Assembly (NCBI RefSeq): GCF_001500045.1
Contig: NZ_LQIX01000007.1
Location: forward strand, 1-64,000
Origin: Mycobacterium sp. GA-1199
GTDB taxonomy: Bacteria; Actinomycetota; Actinomycetes; Mycobacteriales; Mycobacteriaceae
Direction: 5' to 3'
DNA length: 64,000 nucleotides
Part shown: one piece after another, positions 25,694 through 34,816 of the stretch
How positions within the stretch are numbered: the first letter of the stretch is position 1
Layout: each line of letters opens with the position of its first letter
Made by a program: the position numbers and the translations under genes
The notes under the pieces: generated by a model
Told to the model about the DNA's origin: nothing
The model's input: only the letters and a program-made list of their open reading frames with translations
The model's database searches: none

Positions 25694-26758
25694 ATGCCAA
25701 CCAAGAGCGCTCGACGCAATGCGATGTGCTTGATCGCCGTCGGTACCGCCAGTGCGCTCTCGCTCGCGGGCTGCACCTCCGCCGTAGCCCAACCGGGCGC
25801 GCCAAGCACCGGGGAGTCGCTGCGCATCGTGCTGGGTTCACAACCACAGCCGTCCCAGATCCCGCTGGTCTACGGCGTAGACCGCTACGGACACGACTTC
25901 GGGCTGACCCTCAGTACCCAGCAGAACATCATCCAGTACGACACCCACACCGACGCGGTACAGACCTTGCGCGACAACGAAGCCCAGGTCCTGGCGACGT
26001 CGGTGTCCGCGATCCTGGACGCGCGTGAGCACGGCGAAGACGTCAAGATGTTCTGCCCCTACGTCAGCATGGACGACTTCGTCCTTGTCGGCGCCAACGG
26101 TGTGAACAACGCCGGCCAGCTGTTCGAACCATCGACGCGGGTGGGCATCGACAGCCCGGGTGGCTCCGGCGCCATCGTGCTCAACGCGCTGCTGAGCGGC
26201 ATCGGCGAACACCGTGACGTCCACGAGATTCCGAATCCGGTGATCCTCGAAAGCTCCCGCCTCCGACTCGATGAGTGGGTCGCAGGCCAGCTGGACGCGA
26301 CGGTCATACACGACACGCAGTACGACGGTGCGAAGGCAATGGTGAATCAACCGGTGTTGATGGCCACGCTCTATGACAATGCCCCCGGATTCATCAAGGT
26401 AGCCCAGGCCGCCCGCGGGGACTGGCTTGCACAGAACCGCGAGCTCGCCGCCAGATACTGCGCCACCACGTTGCGCGCGATGCGGACGCTGAAAAGCGAC
26501 TACGCCTTGTTCCGAAGCGCGGTCGACGAATACGTCGAAGCACCCCCCTCCGAAGAATCACTCAGAGAGCTGTTCGACCTCATCCAGCAGCACCCTTTCT
26601 GGACCGACGGAGGCGGGCTCACCGATGACAGCGTGAGGTTCATGATCGACATCGCGAGGGAATCGGACGTCCTCACCGGACCCATGAATGCGGCCGACGT
26701 CGTCGACCGTCAGACGTTGAACCGGGCCGTCGAACTCGCCAACATGCCAACGCAATAG
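25694..26758 (+). CDS. Substrate-binding lipoprotein (NMT1/SsuA-like)
   Basis: A 354-residue exported lipoprotein. It has a signal peptide with lipobox (ASALSLAGC, Cys near 23), then a periplasmic-binding fold start (SLRIVLGSQPQPSQIPLVYGVDRYGHDFGL) and IDSPGGSGAIVLNALL. This resembles ABC-transporter binding proteins for nitrate, taurine or thiamine precursors. The ATG has GAGGAGA just upstream. No permease or ATPase gene is adjacent, so it may serve a transporter encoded elsewhere or act as a sensor. Ligand not predictable. Confidence 0.8.
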   Translation: MPTKSARRNAMCLIAVGTASALSLAGCTSAVAQPGAPSTGESLRIVLGSQPQPSQIPLVYGVDRYGHDFGLTLSTQQNIIQYDTHTDAVQTLRDNEAQVLATSVSAILDAREHGEDVKMFCPYVSMDDFVLVGANGVNNAGQLFEPSTRVGIDSPGGSGAIVLNALLSGIGEHRDVHEIPNPVILESSRLRLDEWVAGQLDATVIHDTQYDGAKAMVNQPVLMATLYDNAPGFIKVAQAARGDWLAQNRELAARYCATTLRAMRTLKSDYALFRSAVDEYVEAPPSEESLRELFDLIQQHPFWTDGGGLTDDSVRFMIDIARESDVLTGPMNAADVVDRQTLNRAVELANMPTQ

Positions 26759-26874
26759 TCGCCCGATGACGCAGAAGTCATCCAAACGCATCGCGTAACA
26801 GCCGCCTCGTTGACGTTTAGACTGGTTAAATAGGCGCGTGGAGTCCGTCGCGAGAGAGCCGATTCAGCAACGCT

Positions 26875-28725
26875 ATGGATGACACGGTCAACGGCGACGA
26901 TGCCACGCAGCGCGGGGACGGCCCACCCGCCCAGGACGCCTCCCGCGGCAGGGAAGGCGCCCGCGCCGAGGTACCCATCAAGCGCTTCGGCCGCTATGGA
27001 CTCCTGTCGCTGCTGGGCGCGGGCGGCATGGGCCAGGTGTGGCGGGCGCGCGACTCGCAGACCAATCGGGTGGTCGCGCTGAAGGTGTTGCCCGAAAACT
27101 CCGCCGATGACGACGAGTCCCGCGAACGGTTTCGGCGCGAGTGCGAGGCGGTGGCACAGCTGACCGAGCCGCACATCATTCCAATCCACGACTTCGGCGA
27201 CGTGGACGGTCGGCTCTTTCTCAACATGCGGCTGGTCGACGGGATCGACCTGCGCACGCTGATCAAGCAGGAAGGCGCCCTGTCGCCGACCCGCGCGGTG
27301 GCGATCATCTCCCAAATAGCCGGCGCGCTTCAGGCCGCCCACGACGTGGGCCTGGTGCATCGCGACGTCAAGCCTTCCAACATTCTGGTGTGCGCCAACG
27401 ATTTCGCTTATCTGATCGACTTCGGGATCGCACATGCCTCCGGAGACCGCACGCTGACCAAAGCCGGGGAGACCATCGGCACCGCCGCTTACATGGCACC
27501 GGAAGCGATCGGTGCGGCAGTGAAGACCCATTCGAGGGTGGATGTGTACGCGTTGGCGTGCGTGCTCTACGAATGCCTCACCGGCGAACCGCCGTTCACC
27601 AGCGACATCGGCATGCAGGGATTGATCGCTCATCACCTGCACACTCCGCCGCCACAGCCCAGCAAGAGCGGCGCGGACGTTCCAGTGGCTTTCGATGCCG
27701 TCATCGCCAAGGGGATGGCCAAAAATCCCGACGATCGCTACCCGACCGTCCAAGACCTGGCGCTGGCCGCCCGGGCGGCAGCGGGCGACAGCGAAGCCGC
27801 TGCCAAGATAGCGAGTAAGCCACGAAAACGCCTGTCTCGCAAGGCTATGAGTGTCTTGACAGCGGCCCTGGTGGCAGTGGTGGCGATTGTCGTTGCGGGG
27901 GTCGTCATCGCCGGGCCACAGTCATCGGACGCCGACAGCGCTTCACCGACGCCGGTCGGTCAAGGCTTTTTGTCGCAGACACCGTTGCCGTTCACAGGAC
28001 TTCAGGTCTCGGCAGGAATCGCGGTCGAGGCCGATGGGACTACGTACGTCACCGGTATCGGCATCGACCAGGTGATGCGACTGGAGCCCGGCGCGGAGAC
28101 GGCGACCCCGCTGCCGATCGAGGGTCTGAAGAATCCACGAGATGTCGCGGTGGATGCCAAGGGCGATGTCTACGTGACCGATTCGGGTAACGACCGAGTG
28201 ATGTGGCTTCCCCTCGGCGCACCTGCGGCGACCCAGCTGCCGTTCAGCGGCCTCAACGACCCGCGCGGCATCACCGTCAAGCCGAATGGCGACGTCTATG
28301 TCGTCGACCGCGGGAACAATCGTGTGTTGTTTCTGGCGAGCGGCGCCACCACTCCGAGTCCGGTACCGTTCACCGGCCTCAACGATCCCCGCGGCGTGGC
28401 AGTTGGCCCGGCGGGTGGTGTCGTCGTCACCGACACCGGCAACAACCGGGTGCTGCAGCTGGCGACGGACTCGACGGACGCCACTGCACTACCGTTCGCT
28501 GGGGTGAACGAGCCGCACGGTGTGGCTGTCGACTCGAAGGGCAACGTCTACGTGACCGACCGCGGGAACGCCGGGATCGTCGAGCTGCGGCCCGGCACGA
28601 GTGCGGCGTTTCCGCTGCCCTTCACGGGGCTCAACGACCCTCAGGGGGTGGCGGTCGACGCGGCGGGCAACGTCTATGTCACCGACGTGGGCGCCAATCC
28701 CGTGGTCAAGCTCTCGGTCGGCTGA
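26875..28725 (+). CDS. PknD-like Ser/Thr protein kinase with NHL beta-propeller sensor
   Basis: A 616-residue transmembrane kinase. The kinase domain (about 36-295) has LGAGGMGQVWRARD, VALKVL, catalytic HRDVKPSN (about 161-168) and DFG near 182, followed by GTAAYMAPE. A single membrane helix (about 323-345) precedes an extracellular six-bladed NHL propeller (about 365-616). Each ~42-residue blade reads LPFTGLNDPRGVAVD...VYVTD. Layout and length match M. tuberculosis PknD. The partner EmbR-like FHA regulator starts 13 bases downstream, so they form an operon and probably a kinase-substrate pair. The propeller ligand is unknown. Confidence 0.9.
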   Translation: MDDTVNGDDATQRGDGPPAQDASRGREGARAEVPIKRFGRYGLLSLLGAGGMGQVWRARDSQTNRVVALKVLPENSADDDESRERFRRECEAVAQLTEPHIIPIHDFGDVDGRLFLNMRLVDGIDLRTLIKQEGALSPTRAVAIISQIAGALQAAHDVGLVHRDVKPSNILVCANDFAYLIDFGIAHASGDRTLTKAGETIGTAAYMAPEAIGAAVKTHSRVDVYALACVLYECLTGEPPFTSDIGMQGLIAHHLHTPPPQPSKSGADVPVAFDAVIAKGMAKNPDDRYPTVQDLALAARAAAGDSEAAAKIASKPRKRLSRKAMSVLTAALVAVVAIVVAGVVIAGPQSSDADSASPTPVGQGFLSQTPLPFTGLQVSAGIAVEADGTTYVTGIGIDQVMRLEPGAETATPLPIEGLKNPRDVAVDAKGDVYVTDSGNDRVMWLPLGAPAATQLPFSGLNDPRGITVKPNGDVYVVDRGNNRVLFLASGATTPSPVPFTGLNDPRGVAVGPAGGVVVTDTGNNRVLQLATDSTDATALPFAGVNEPHGVAVDSKGNVYVTDRGNAGIVELRPGTSAAFPLPFTGLNDPQGVAVDAAGNVYVTDVGANPVVKLSVG

Positions 28726-28738
28726 TACAACGGGGCCC

Positions 28739-29902
28739 ATGGCTGCGTCGGGGCTCGATTTCGGTGTGCTGGGTCCGCTGCGTGTCAGCGTGAACCGCCA
28801 ACCGGTGCCGTTGGGCACGCCGAAGCAGTGCGCTGTGCTGGCGCTGCTACTGATCAACCGCAACCGTCCGGTGCCGCGCGACTCGATCATCGCGGCGATC
28901 TGGGACGAGGACATGCCGGAGGCCGACGCGATACACAACCTGCATGTCTACGTGGCGAACCTGCGCAAGGTTCTTGGTTCGGGCGGCGCCGACCCGAAGG
29001 CGATCTTGGCCAGTGCCCGGCCGGGCTACCAGCTCAACGTGCCCGACGCGGCCTGCGATCTGGGGCGGTTCAACACCGAGAAGGCAGCCGGAGCGCAGGC
29101 ATCGGCCGCGGGCCGGTTCGGGCTGGCCACCGACCGGCTTGCGGCCGCGTTGGCGCAGTGGCGCGGCTCCGTTCTCCACGATCTACGGGAGTTCCGCTTC
29201 GTAGAACCATTCGCCGCCGCGCTGGTCGAGGACAAGGTAGCCACGCATGTGCTTCGTGCTGAAGCCGAAATCGCCTGCGGGCGTGCTGGTTCGATGATCA
29301 ACCAGCTCGAGGACCTCGTCGGCGAACATCCCTATCGGGAACCGCTGTGGGCGCAGTTGATCACGGCCTACTATCTAGCCGAGCGGCAGACCGATGCCCT
29401 CGACGCGTACCGCCGCGTCAGATCGTCGCTGTCGGAGGACCTGGGCATCGATCCAGGACCGACGCTGCGCACACTGCACGAGCGGATTCTGCGCCAGGAG
29501 CCCCTGCACATCCAACAGATCGCTCAGAGCGATGCCTCCGACGTCGTCACCATGCTCGAGCGTCACACGTCGACCGCGATCACGGGCGCGGCGGGATCCA
29601 ATCGGGCGCAGCTTCGTGACGTCGCGGGCCGCTGTTATCCGCTGGAAACCGTGGTTACCGGGATCGGGCGCCGGGGCGACAACACCGTTGTCATCGACGA
29701 CCCGAAAGTCAGCCGATACCACGCAACGATCATCGACACCGGCGCCAGCTTCGTGATCAATGACCTGCGGTCGGGCAACGGCGTGGTGGTGGCGCGCGAG
29801 CGGGTTCGCGGCAGCGTCACGCTCTGCGACGGCGACGCCATCGACATCGCCGGTCACCAGTTCACCTTCGAGATCGCACCCGGGGATTCGCCCTCTCAAT
29901 AA
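28739..29902 (+). CDS. EmbR-like SARP regulator with C-terminal FHA domain
   Basis: A 387-residue protein, essentially the length of EmbR. The N-terminal OmpR-type winged helix (about 10-100, LGTPKQCAVLALLLINRNRP) is followed by a bacterial transcriptional activation domain of helical repeats (about 105-260). The C-terminal FHA domain has TGIGRRGDNTVVIDDPKVSRYHA and NDLRSGNGVVV, with the phosphothreonine-binding R, S, R and N residues present. EmbR is phosphorylated and bound by PknH and activates embCAB. Here the neighbouring kinase is PknD-like instead. Targets unknown; ATG at 28739 chosen because it follows the kinase stop. Confidence 0.9.
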   Translation: MAASGLDFGVLGPLRVSVNRQPVPLGTPKQCAVLALLLINRNRPVPRDSIIAAIWDEDMPEADAIHNLHVYVANLRKVLGSGGADPKAILASARPGYQLNVPDAACDLGRFNTEKAAGAQASAAGRFGLATDRLAAALAQWRGSVLHDLREFRFVEPFAAALVEDKVATHVLRAEAEIACGRAGSMINQLEDLVGEHPYREPLWAQLITAYYLAERQTDALDAYRRVRSSLSEDLGIDPGPTLRTLHERILRQEPLHIQQIAQSDASDVVTMLERHTSTAITGAAGSNRAQLRDVAGRCYPLETVVTGIGRRGDNTVVIDDPKVSRYHATIIDTGASFVINDLRSGNGVVVARERVRGSVTLCDGDAIDIAGHQFTFEIAPGDSPSQ

Positions 29903-30001
29903 CCGCTGAGCTGCACGAACGCGGCATTGAGTTTCCATTGAGGACCGCGCCCCATTCTTTTCTCAACGCCACACCAGATGGCCCCGAGAAAAGGAACTCA
30001 G

Positions 30002-30379
30002 ATGATCAAGAACCGCATCGCCGCCACCGCCGCCCTCGTCATCTTCGGACTGGCCGCTCTGGCCGGCGTCCTCGCCGCGGCAAGCGCCAACGCCGACTCG
30101 AGCACCTCGGGCACCGAGATGACCGGAACCGCCCAGCAGTCGGTCACTAACGCCCGCCAGGCGCTCGACGAGCAACTCGACGCGGCCCGCGACGGCAACG
30201 GAGTCGGCGTCCCTGCGCCCGGCATCGCCCAGACCGAACAGCACATCACCTTCCCCAAGACGCCCCACGGCCCCTACACCGGCAAGCCCGGCCACAACGA
30301 CGGCGCCGACCCCGCGACCGGCTCGCAGGCCCCTCAGCCGATGCAGGTCGCCTCGACCCAGGTCAAGACCGCGCACTGA
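30002..30379 (+). CDS. Small exported protein, unknown
   Basis: A 125-residue protein with a clear signal peptide (KNRIAATAALVIFGLAALAG, cleavage near ASANA-DS). The mature chain is hydrophilic, with a Gln/Ala/Asp-rich helix (VTNARQALDEQLDAARDG) and a Pro/Gly/His-rich tail; no cysteines. The ATG at 30002 has AAAGGAA about 7 bases upstream; a start at 29978 adds only non-signal residues. A strong terminator follows immediately. No family recognised. Confidence 0.7.
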   Translation: MIKNRIAATAALVIFGLAALAGVLAAASANADSSTSGTEMTGTAQQSVTNARQALDEQLDAARDGNGVGVPAPGIAQTEQHITFPKTPHGPYTGKPGHNDGADPATGSQAPQPMQVASTQVKTAH

Positions 30380-30390
30380 CCAACCCGCCC

Positions 30391-30426
30391 AACCCGCCGG
30401 CCCCGTCATAGGGCCGGCGGGTTCTT
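30391..30426 (+). terminator. Rho-independent-type terminator
   Basis: A perfect 13-bp stem, AACCCGCCGGCCC (30391-30403) with GGGCCGGCGGGTT (30411-30423), has a 7-base loop and a short CTT tail. It lies 12 bases after the stop of the small exported protein. Confidence 0.85.
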
Positions 30427-30534
30427 GCTGTGGCTCGTCTTTCGCGGCGTGTCCCGCGCCATGGCCGCGGAGAATCTGCCAAGGTCGCAAGTCTGTGCCA
30501 CAGGCGCGGCAGGCGGCACACGACGGGAGATCAC

Positions 30535-31818
30535 GTGAACGAAGCTCGAAGCGCCCGCTACCGGCGCGGTGCCCTCGCCTTGTCATCGGTCGCAGTGACG
30601 ACGGCCATGTGGCTGGGTGCCGTGCCGCCCGCTTGGGCCGATCCGTACGACGACGGCGACGCACCCGAGATCGTCGATGATTCCGGCTCCTACGCCGAAC
30701 CCGTCGAAGAACCCGGCCCGGTGGACGCGGGTGAGCCGATTGCCGAGGCTCCCGAGCCGGAGGCGCCGGCTCCCGACATGGAGGAACCAGCGCCCGGCGC
30801 TCCCGACGAACCCGGACCCGCAGGGGCACCCGACGAACCGGGACCGGGCGAGGCACCGGGTGACCCCGGCGCCCCAGCGGACCCAGGCGATCCCGGCGAC
30901 CCCGACACGAACGTCGCCGACCCGGCCGTCGAAGCCGACACCGCCGACCCCGACATCGCCGAGGTGTCGCAGGAGGACTTCGACGAGGCTCACGGCGCCG
31001 AGGCGGTGGACGTCGATGCGCCGACGGCGACGGAGGCGGAGGTCACCGAACTCACGGAGTCCCTGGAGTCGTTCACCAGCACCACGACCACCACCACGTC
31101 GTCGACGTGGAGTAGCTCAGTGACGCAATGGAATTCGCGGTGGACCGGCTATGACCGCTGGTACCGGCCTGTCTTCACCAATCCGTACAAGACACCGCTG
31201 CAGATCATCTATCCCTACGACAACACCACCCGAGTCTTCGACGTCCCGCCGAGCGGACGCGCCGTTCTCACGGCCCCCGGTCCGGGCGTGTACAGCTTCA
31301 CAGCGGTGAACCGGGACCCCTCTGGCAAGCCGGTGACGGTGTCGACTGGCAGCTTCTCCGGTGGCGGCTACCGGCCGGCGCCCGGTCAGCCGCCGCCCCC
31401 AAAGCCCAAGCCGCCGACGACCTTCAAGAACGTGCTCGTAGCGCTCAAGTACAAGGACGGAGAATCGAAGCCATTCCGGGTCAAGATGCTGGCCGATCTC
31501 GGCGATGACCCGTCGGTCGGTGGTCACCGCGTGCTGCTCGACGAGGAGACCCCCGCATGGGGGCACTGGACCAAGACCGGAGGCGGTGAGCGCCTGTTCG
31601 AGATCACCAGCACCCAGCAGCTCCCCGGCCTGGTCCAGCCGTCGCAGGGTCCGCTCCCTGGTTATCAGGTCCAGCTGGGCAGCAGCGAAACCGCTGCGCC
31701 CGCGCAAGATACGTGGGTGAAGCCGGTGGCCATCGCCGCGGCCGTCGCCGGCGTGCTGGCGATCGGTGCGGTGGTGTATTTCCTCCTGTCGGGCCGTCGA
31801 CGCAAGACGGCGCCGTAA
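30535..31818 (+). CDS. Exported acidic/Pro-rich protein with C-terminal membrane anchor
   Basis: A 427-residue protein. From the GTG at 30535 (GGGAG upstream) it has a signal peptide ending PPAWA-DPY. An acidic region of about 130 residues with repeated EPEAPAPD, PDEPGPAGA and GDPGDPD units follows. Next is a Thr/Ser stretch, then a ~230-residue folded-looking region with Trp/Tyr and basic residues (WTGYDRWYRPVFTNPYKTPLQ). A C-terminal membrane helix (AIAAAVAGVLAIGAVVYFLL) ends in RRRKTAP. It should sit outside the membrane with a short cytoplasmic tail. No family recognised. Confidence 0.75.
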   Translation: MNEARSARYRRGALALSSVAVTTAMWLGAVPPAWADPYDDGDAPEIVDDSGSYAEPVEEPGPVDAGEPIAEAPEPEAPAPDMEEPAPGAPDEPGPAGAPDEPGPGEAPGDPGAPADPGDPGDPDTNVADPAVEADTADPDIAEVSQEDFDEAHGAEAVDVDAPTATEAEVTELTESLESFTSTTTTTTSSTWSSSVTQWNSRWTGYDRWYRPVFTNPYKTPLQIIYPYDNTTRVFDVPPSGRAVLTAPGPGVYSFTAVNRDPSGKPVTVSTGSFSGGGYRPAPGQPPPPKPKPPTTFKNVLVALKYKDGESKPFRVKMLADLGDDPSVGGHRVLLDEETPAWGHWTKTGGGERLFEITSTQQLPGLVQPSQGPLPGYQVQLGSSETAAPAQDTWVKPVAIAAAVAGVLAIGAVVYFLLSGRRRKTAP

Positions 31819-31932
31819 CGGCGGAAATTCGTTCCGAAGGTCTCGATCCTGCGGCGGGACGGATACAACCGGGCATTTGCGTGTCCTGCCACCGTGGATT
31901 CGCCCGACGCGGCCGTAAATTCCTGAGTCACT

Positions 31933-32352
31933 ATGACAAACGCCTTGCGCACATTGGCAATCGCGGTCGCCCTGCCGGCGACCGCATGCATTGCATTCGC
32001 CGCGACGGCGGCCGCCGACCCTCCGCTGCTCAACGGCTCCTACACCGAGGTGGACGGCGACTCCATCCTGGTGCTGACCTTCGCGACGAGATGCGGGCCT
32101 GTCGGTTGTACGGGCACGGTCGCCAGCAATCAGGGGTGGCGCACTCCCGCCACGTACTCCGGGGGCCGCTGGAACTTCACCGTCTCCAAACCCGGCGGTC
32201 TCACCTGTGAGGACGGCAGCTACGAACCGGCCGTGGTGTCGATGTCGGTCGACCCCACGACGCTCGGCGGTGTCGTCTCCTCAGACTCCAACTACGGTTG
32301 CGCGGGCGGGGTCGTCACCCAGAGTCCATTCCAACTGCGCAAGGTCGGCTGA
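31933..32352 (+). CDS. Small secreted protein with disulfide-type cysteines
   Basis: A 139-residue protein with a signal peptide (LRTLAIAVALPATACIAFAA, cleavage after AAA-D). It has a compact mature domain starting PPLLNGSYTEVDGDSILVLTF, with four mature cysteines (TRCGPVGCTG, GLTCEDG, YGCAGG) consistent with two disulfides. It resembles the many small secreted mycobacterial proteins of unknown function. It converges with the GlxA-type regulator; only 4 bases separate the stops. Confidence 0.75.
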   Translation: MTNALRTLAIAVALPATACIAFAATAAADPPLLNGSYTEVDGDSILVLTFATRCGPVGCTGTVASNQGWRTPATYSGGRWNFTVSKPGGLTCEDGSYEPAVVSMSVDPTTLGGVVSSDSNYGCAGGVVTQSPFQLRKVG

Positions 32353-32356
32353 CGCC

Positions 32357-33367
32357 TCAGCCCCGAATCGCGGTACGGAATCTGTCGCGGTACGCCTTCG
32401 GGGACACTCCGAGGTGTTCGACGAACGCACGTCGAAGAGTCTCGGTGCTGCCGAACCCGGCGAGGTGTGCCGTATCTGTGACGGTGCGTCCGGCGTCGAG
32501 TGCAGCGCGCGCGGCGTCGATGCGGATCATCTCGACGTATTCTGCAGGCGTCGTTCCAAGCTCGGAGCGAAACAGCCGCGTCAACTGGCGAGTGCTCAAC
32601 GAAGCCCGCACCGCAAGGGATTTCACGCTGTGGTCGGCGCCGGGGTTGGCGGCGATCGTCTCGGTGACGACCCGAAGCGCTGACTGCGGCGGCGGGTTCG
32701 ACTCGATGAGCGCAGAGAACTGCGATTGTCCCCCAGCGCGTTTGAGATAGACGACCAACCAACGAGCCACGTCGCGCACGAGGTCGGCCCCGTGATCCTG
32801 TTCGACCAGTGCGAGCGCGAGGTCGATGCCCGACGACACCCCGGCCGAGGTGAAGATGTCGCCGTCACGGACGAACAATGCATCCGGCTCGACGGTGATG
32901 TCTGGGAAAGCCCTTGCCAGTCTTCGTGTTTCTCGCCAATGCGTGGTGGCACGCCGCCCGCTGAGCAGTCCCGCCTGCGCAAGGATGAACGATCCGGTAC
33001 AGATCGAACCCAGCCGCCGGGTCCGGTCCGCGATCGACTTCACCGCCGCGACCAGTACTGGATCGATGGGCCGAGACGGAATGGTGTCACTGCCGGCCAC
33101 CAGGACGGTGTCGGCGGATTCGATGGACGCGATGCTGTCGGTGACACCCAGGCGGATCCCAATCGAAGACGTCACGTCGCGTCCGTCGATCGATGCGATC
33201 TTGATTTGATAGTCGCCGCCGAATCGGTTCGCCTCGGCGAAGACCTCCCCCGCCCCAGCGACGTCCAACATCGTGACGTCGTCAAAGACGACGATCACCA
33301 CCACCCGCGAGCGAGCACCCGCAATCACACCGTCATTGTGTCGCAATTTGTGGAGCGAACGGCTCAA
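32357..33367 (-). CDS. GlxA-family AraC regulator (DJ-1/PfpI + AraC domains)
   Basis: A 336-residue protein. The N-terminal DJ-1/PfpI-like domain has the nucleophile-elbow cysteine in LGSICTGSFILAQAGLLSGR followed by ATTHW. The C-terminal AraC helix-turn-helix pair (about 235-330) has SVKSLAVRASLSTRQLTRLF and TDTAHLAGFGSTETLRRAF. Such proteins regulate metabolic genes, often divergently. It is divergent from the HD-domain gene, 68 bases apart, so that gene is the likely target. The start is uncertain: GTG at 33367 or about 13 codons later at VIAGARSR. Confidence 0.85.
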   Translation of the reverse strand: MSRSLHKLRHNDGVIAGARSRVVVIVVFDDVTMLDVAGAGEVFAEANRFGGDYQIKIASIDGRDVTSSIGIRLGVTDSIASIESADTVLVAGSDTIPSRPIDPVLVAAVKSIADRTRRLGSICTGSFILAQAGLLSGRRATTHWRETRRLARAFPDITVEPDALFVRDGDIFTSAGVSSGIDLALALVEQDHGADLVRDVARWLVVYLKRAGGQSQFSALIESNPPPQSALRVVTETIAANPGADHSVKSLAVRASLSTRQLTRLFRSELGTTPAEYVEMIRIDAARAALDAGRTVTDTAHLAGFGSTETLRRAFVEHLGVSPKAYRDRFRTAIRG

Positions 33368-33435
33368 TCACCGTATGCCCACGACTCCTCACCTGCGTTG
33401 ACTCAAACGAACTAGTCCAACGAAGGAGGCTGAAG

Positions 33436-34086
33436 ATGAGCACCCAATCGATCCAGTCGATCGCCGGCATCACGATCCCCGACAGCGCGCTGGTGCGCGA
33501 GACGACCGAGTACATACGTAATGCCGAGGACGATCTGCTGTTCGATCACTCGCGCAGGGTGTTCCTCTTCGGGGCACTGAGGGGCGAGGGGCTGGGCCTA
33601 CGACCCGACCTCGAGCTGCTGTATGTGGCCGCGATGTTCCACGATCTCGGCCTCACCGAGCGGTTCCGCAACTCTGAGCTGCGCTTCGAGGTCGACGGCG
33701 CCAACGCGGCACGCGATTTCCTGCTGGAGCACGGCGTCGACGGCGCGGATGCCCGCAAGGTGTGGCTGGCCATTGCCCTGCACACCACTCCGGGCGTACC
33801 GCAGTTCCTCGAGCCCGAGATCGCATTGGTGAACGCCGGTGTCGAGGCGGACGTCGTCGGAATCGGCCGCGAAGAGCTCTCGCCGCAGGCCATCGACGCT
33901 GTGACCGCGGCCCACCCTCGGCCGGACTTCAAGAACCGCATCCTCGCGGCCTTCAACGACGGCATGAAGCACCGCCCCGACACCACGTTCGGGACCATGA
34001 ACGCCGATGTGCTGGCGCACTTCGACCCTACGTTCGAGCGGCAGGACTTCGTCGACCTCATCTTGAACAACAGCTGGCCCCAATAG
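33436..34086 (+). CDS. HD-domain hydrolase (cyanamide-hydratase-like)
   Basis: A 216-residue HD-superfamily metal enzyme. It has FDHSRRVFLFGAL (first His), AAMFHDLGLTERF (the HD pair) and IALHTTPGVP (further His), matching the cyanamide hydratase/HDIG-like small-molecule hydrolases rather than nucleotide second-messenger enzymes. A strong AAGGAGG lies before the ATG. It is followed 16 bases later by the nitroreductase remnant. Its 3' portion is partly duplicated at 41266-41365. Probably controlled by the divergent GlxA-type regulator. Confidence 0.8.
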   Translation: MSTQSIQSIAGITIPDSALVRETTEYIRNAEDDLLFDHSRRVFLFGALRGEGLGLRPDLELLYVAAMFHDLGLTERFRNSELRFEVDGANAARDFLLEHGVDGADARKVWLAIALHTTPGVPQFLEPEIALVNAGVEADVVGIGREELSPQAIDAVTAAHPRPDFKNRILAAFNDGMKHRPDTTFGTMNADVLAHFDPTFERQDFVDLILNNSWPQ

Positions 34087-34102
34087 CGGGAAAGGAGCAC
34101 AG

Positions 34103-34806
34103 ATGGACGTCCACGAAGCCCTCTACACCACGCGGATGATGCGGCGGCTACAGCCGGATCCGATCCCACTCGACACGCAGGCCCGGATCCTCGACGCGGC
34201 AGTTCGCGCGCCGAACGGCGGCAATACCAACGCTGGCATTTCGTCGCCGTCGACGATCGCGCATTAATTCGCCAGTTCGCGCAACTGTTCCGGAAGGCGC
34301 GCGACCTTGAGTACGAGAAGTTCAGGACCGGGACCGGGCCGATGGTTGCGACGGCCCCCGGCGCCGACCGCGCCGCGCACGTCGAGACCATGCGTCGGAT
34401 GAAGGGTTCGGGAAACTACCTGGCCGACCATTTCGAAGAGGTCCCGCTGCTGCTGTTCGTCTATGCCATGGACGATCTGGGCGGCGCCAACATCTACCCG
34501 GCGATCTGGAGCGCATTGCTCGCCGCTCGGGCCGAAGGTGTCGGCGGTGTGATGACGATGGTGCTCCGCAACTTCGAGGACCGGGTGAACGAGATACTCG
34601 GTGTTCCCGTCGGCGAGGGCTGGAAGATGTCGGCCATGCTGGCCCTCGGTTACCCCCTGGGCCGATGGGGCGTGGCGGCTAATCGTCTTCCGGTGCACGA
34701 GGTTTCGTCGCGCAACCAGTGGGATGCCCCGTTCGGCGTGGAGGTTCCGCAGCCGCTGTGGCCACCTCGAGATGAGACGGCGGTCAGCTTGACCGGGGCG
34801 AGCTAG
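34103..34806 (+). pseudogene. Nitroreductase family gene with a frameshift
   Basis: The ATG at 34103 (AAAGGAG upstream) encodes MDVHEALYTTRMMRRLQPDP and reaches VRAPNGGNT, typical of nitroreductase FMN-binding starts. It then runs into a stop near 34266. One base fewer in frame, the sequence continues as QRWHFVAVDDRALIRQFAQ and on to GAS at 34806, including LLAARAEGVGGVMTMVL. The two halves join at about 34225-34228 (AATACCAACG, where AATACCCAACG would restore the frame). So one cytosine appears missing, either by mutation or sequencing error. Intact, it would be a ~234-residue FMN oxidoreductase in the HD-gene operon. Confidence 0.85.
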
Positions 34807-34816
34807 GAGTAGCGCT

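Noticed and set aside
34342..34806. A separate gene starting at 34342
   Set aside because: The ATG lies inside the C-terminal part of the frameshifted nitroreductase, and upstream codons in the same frame continue the homology.
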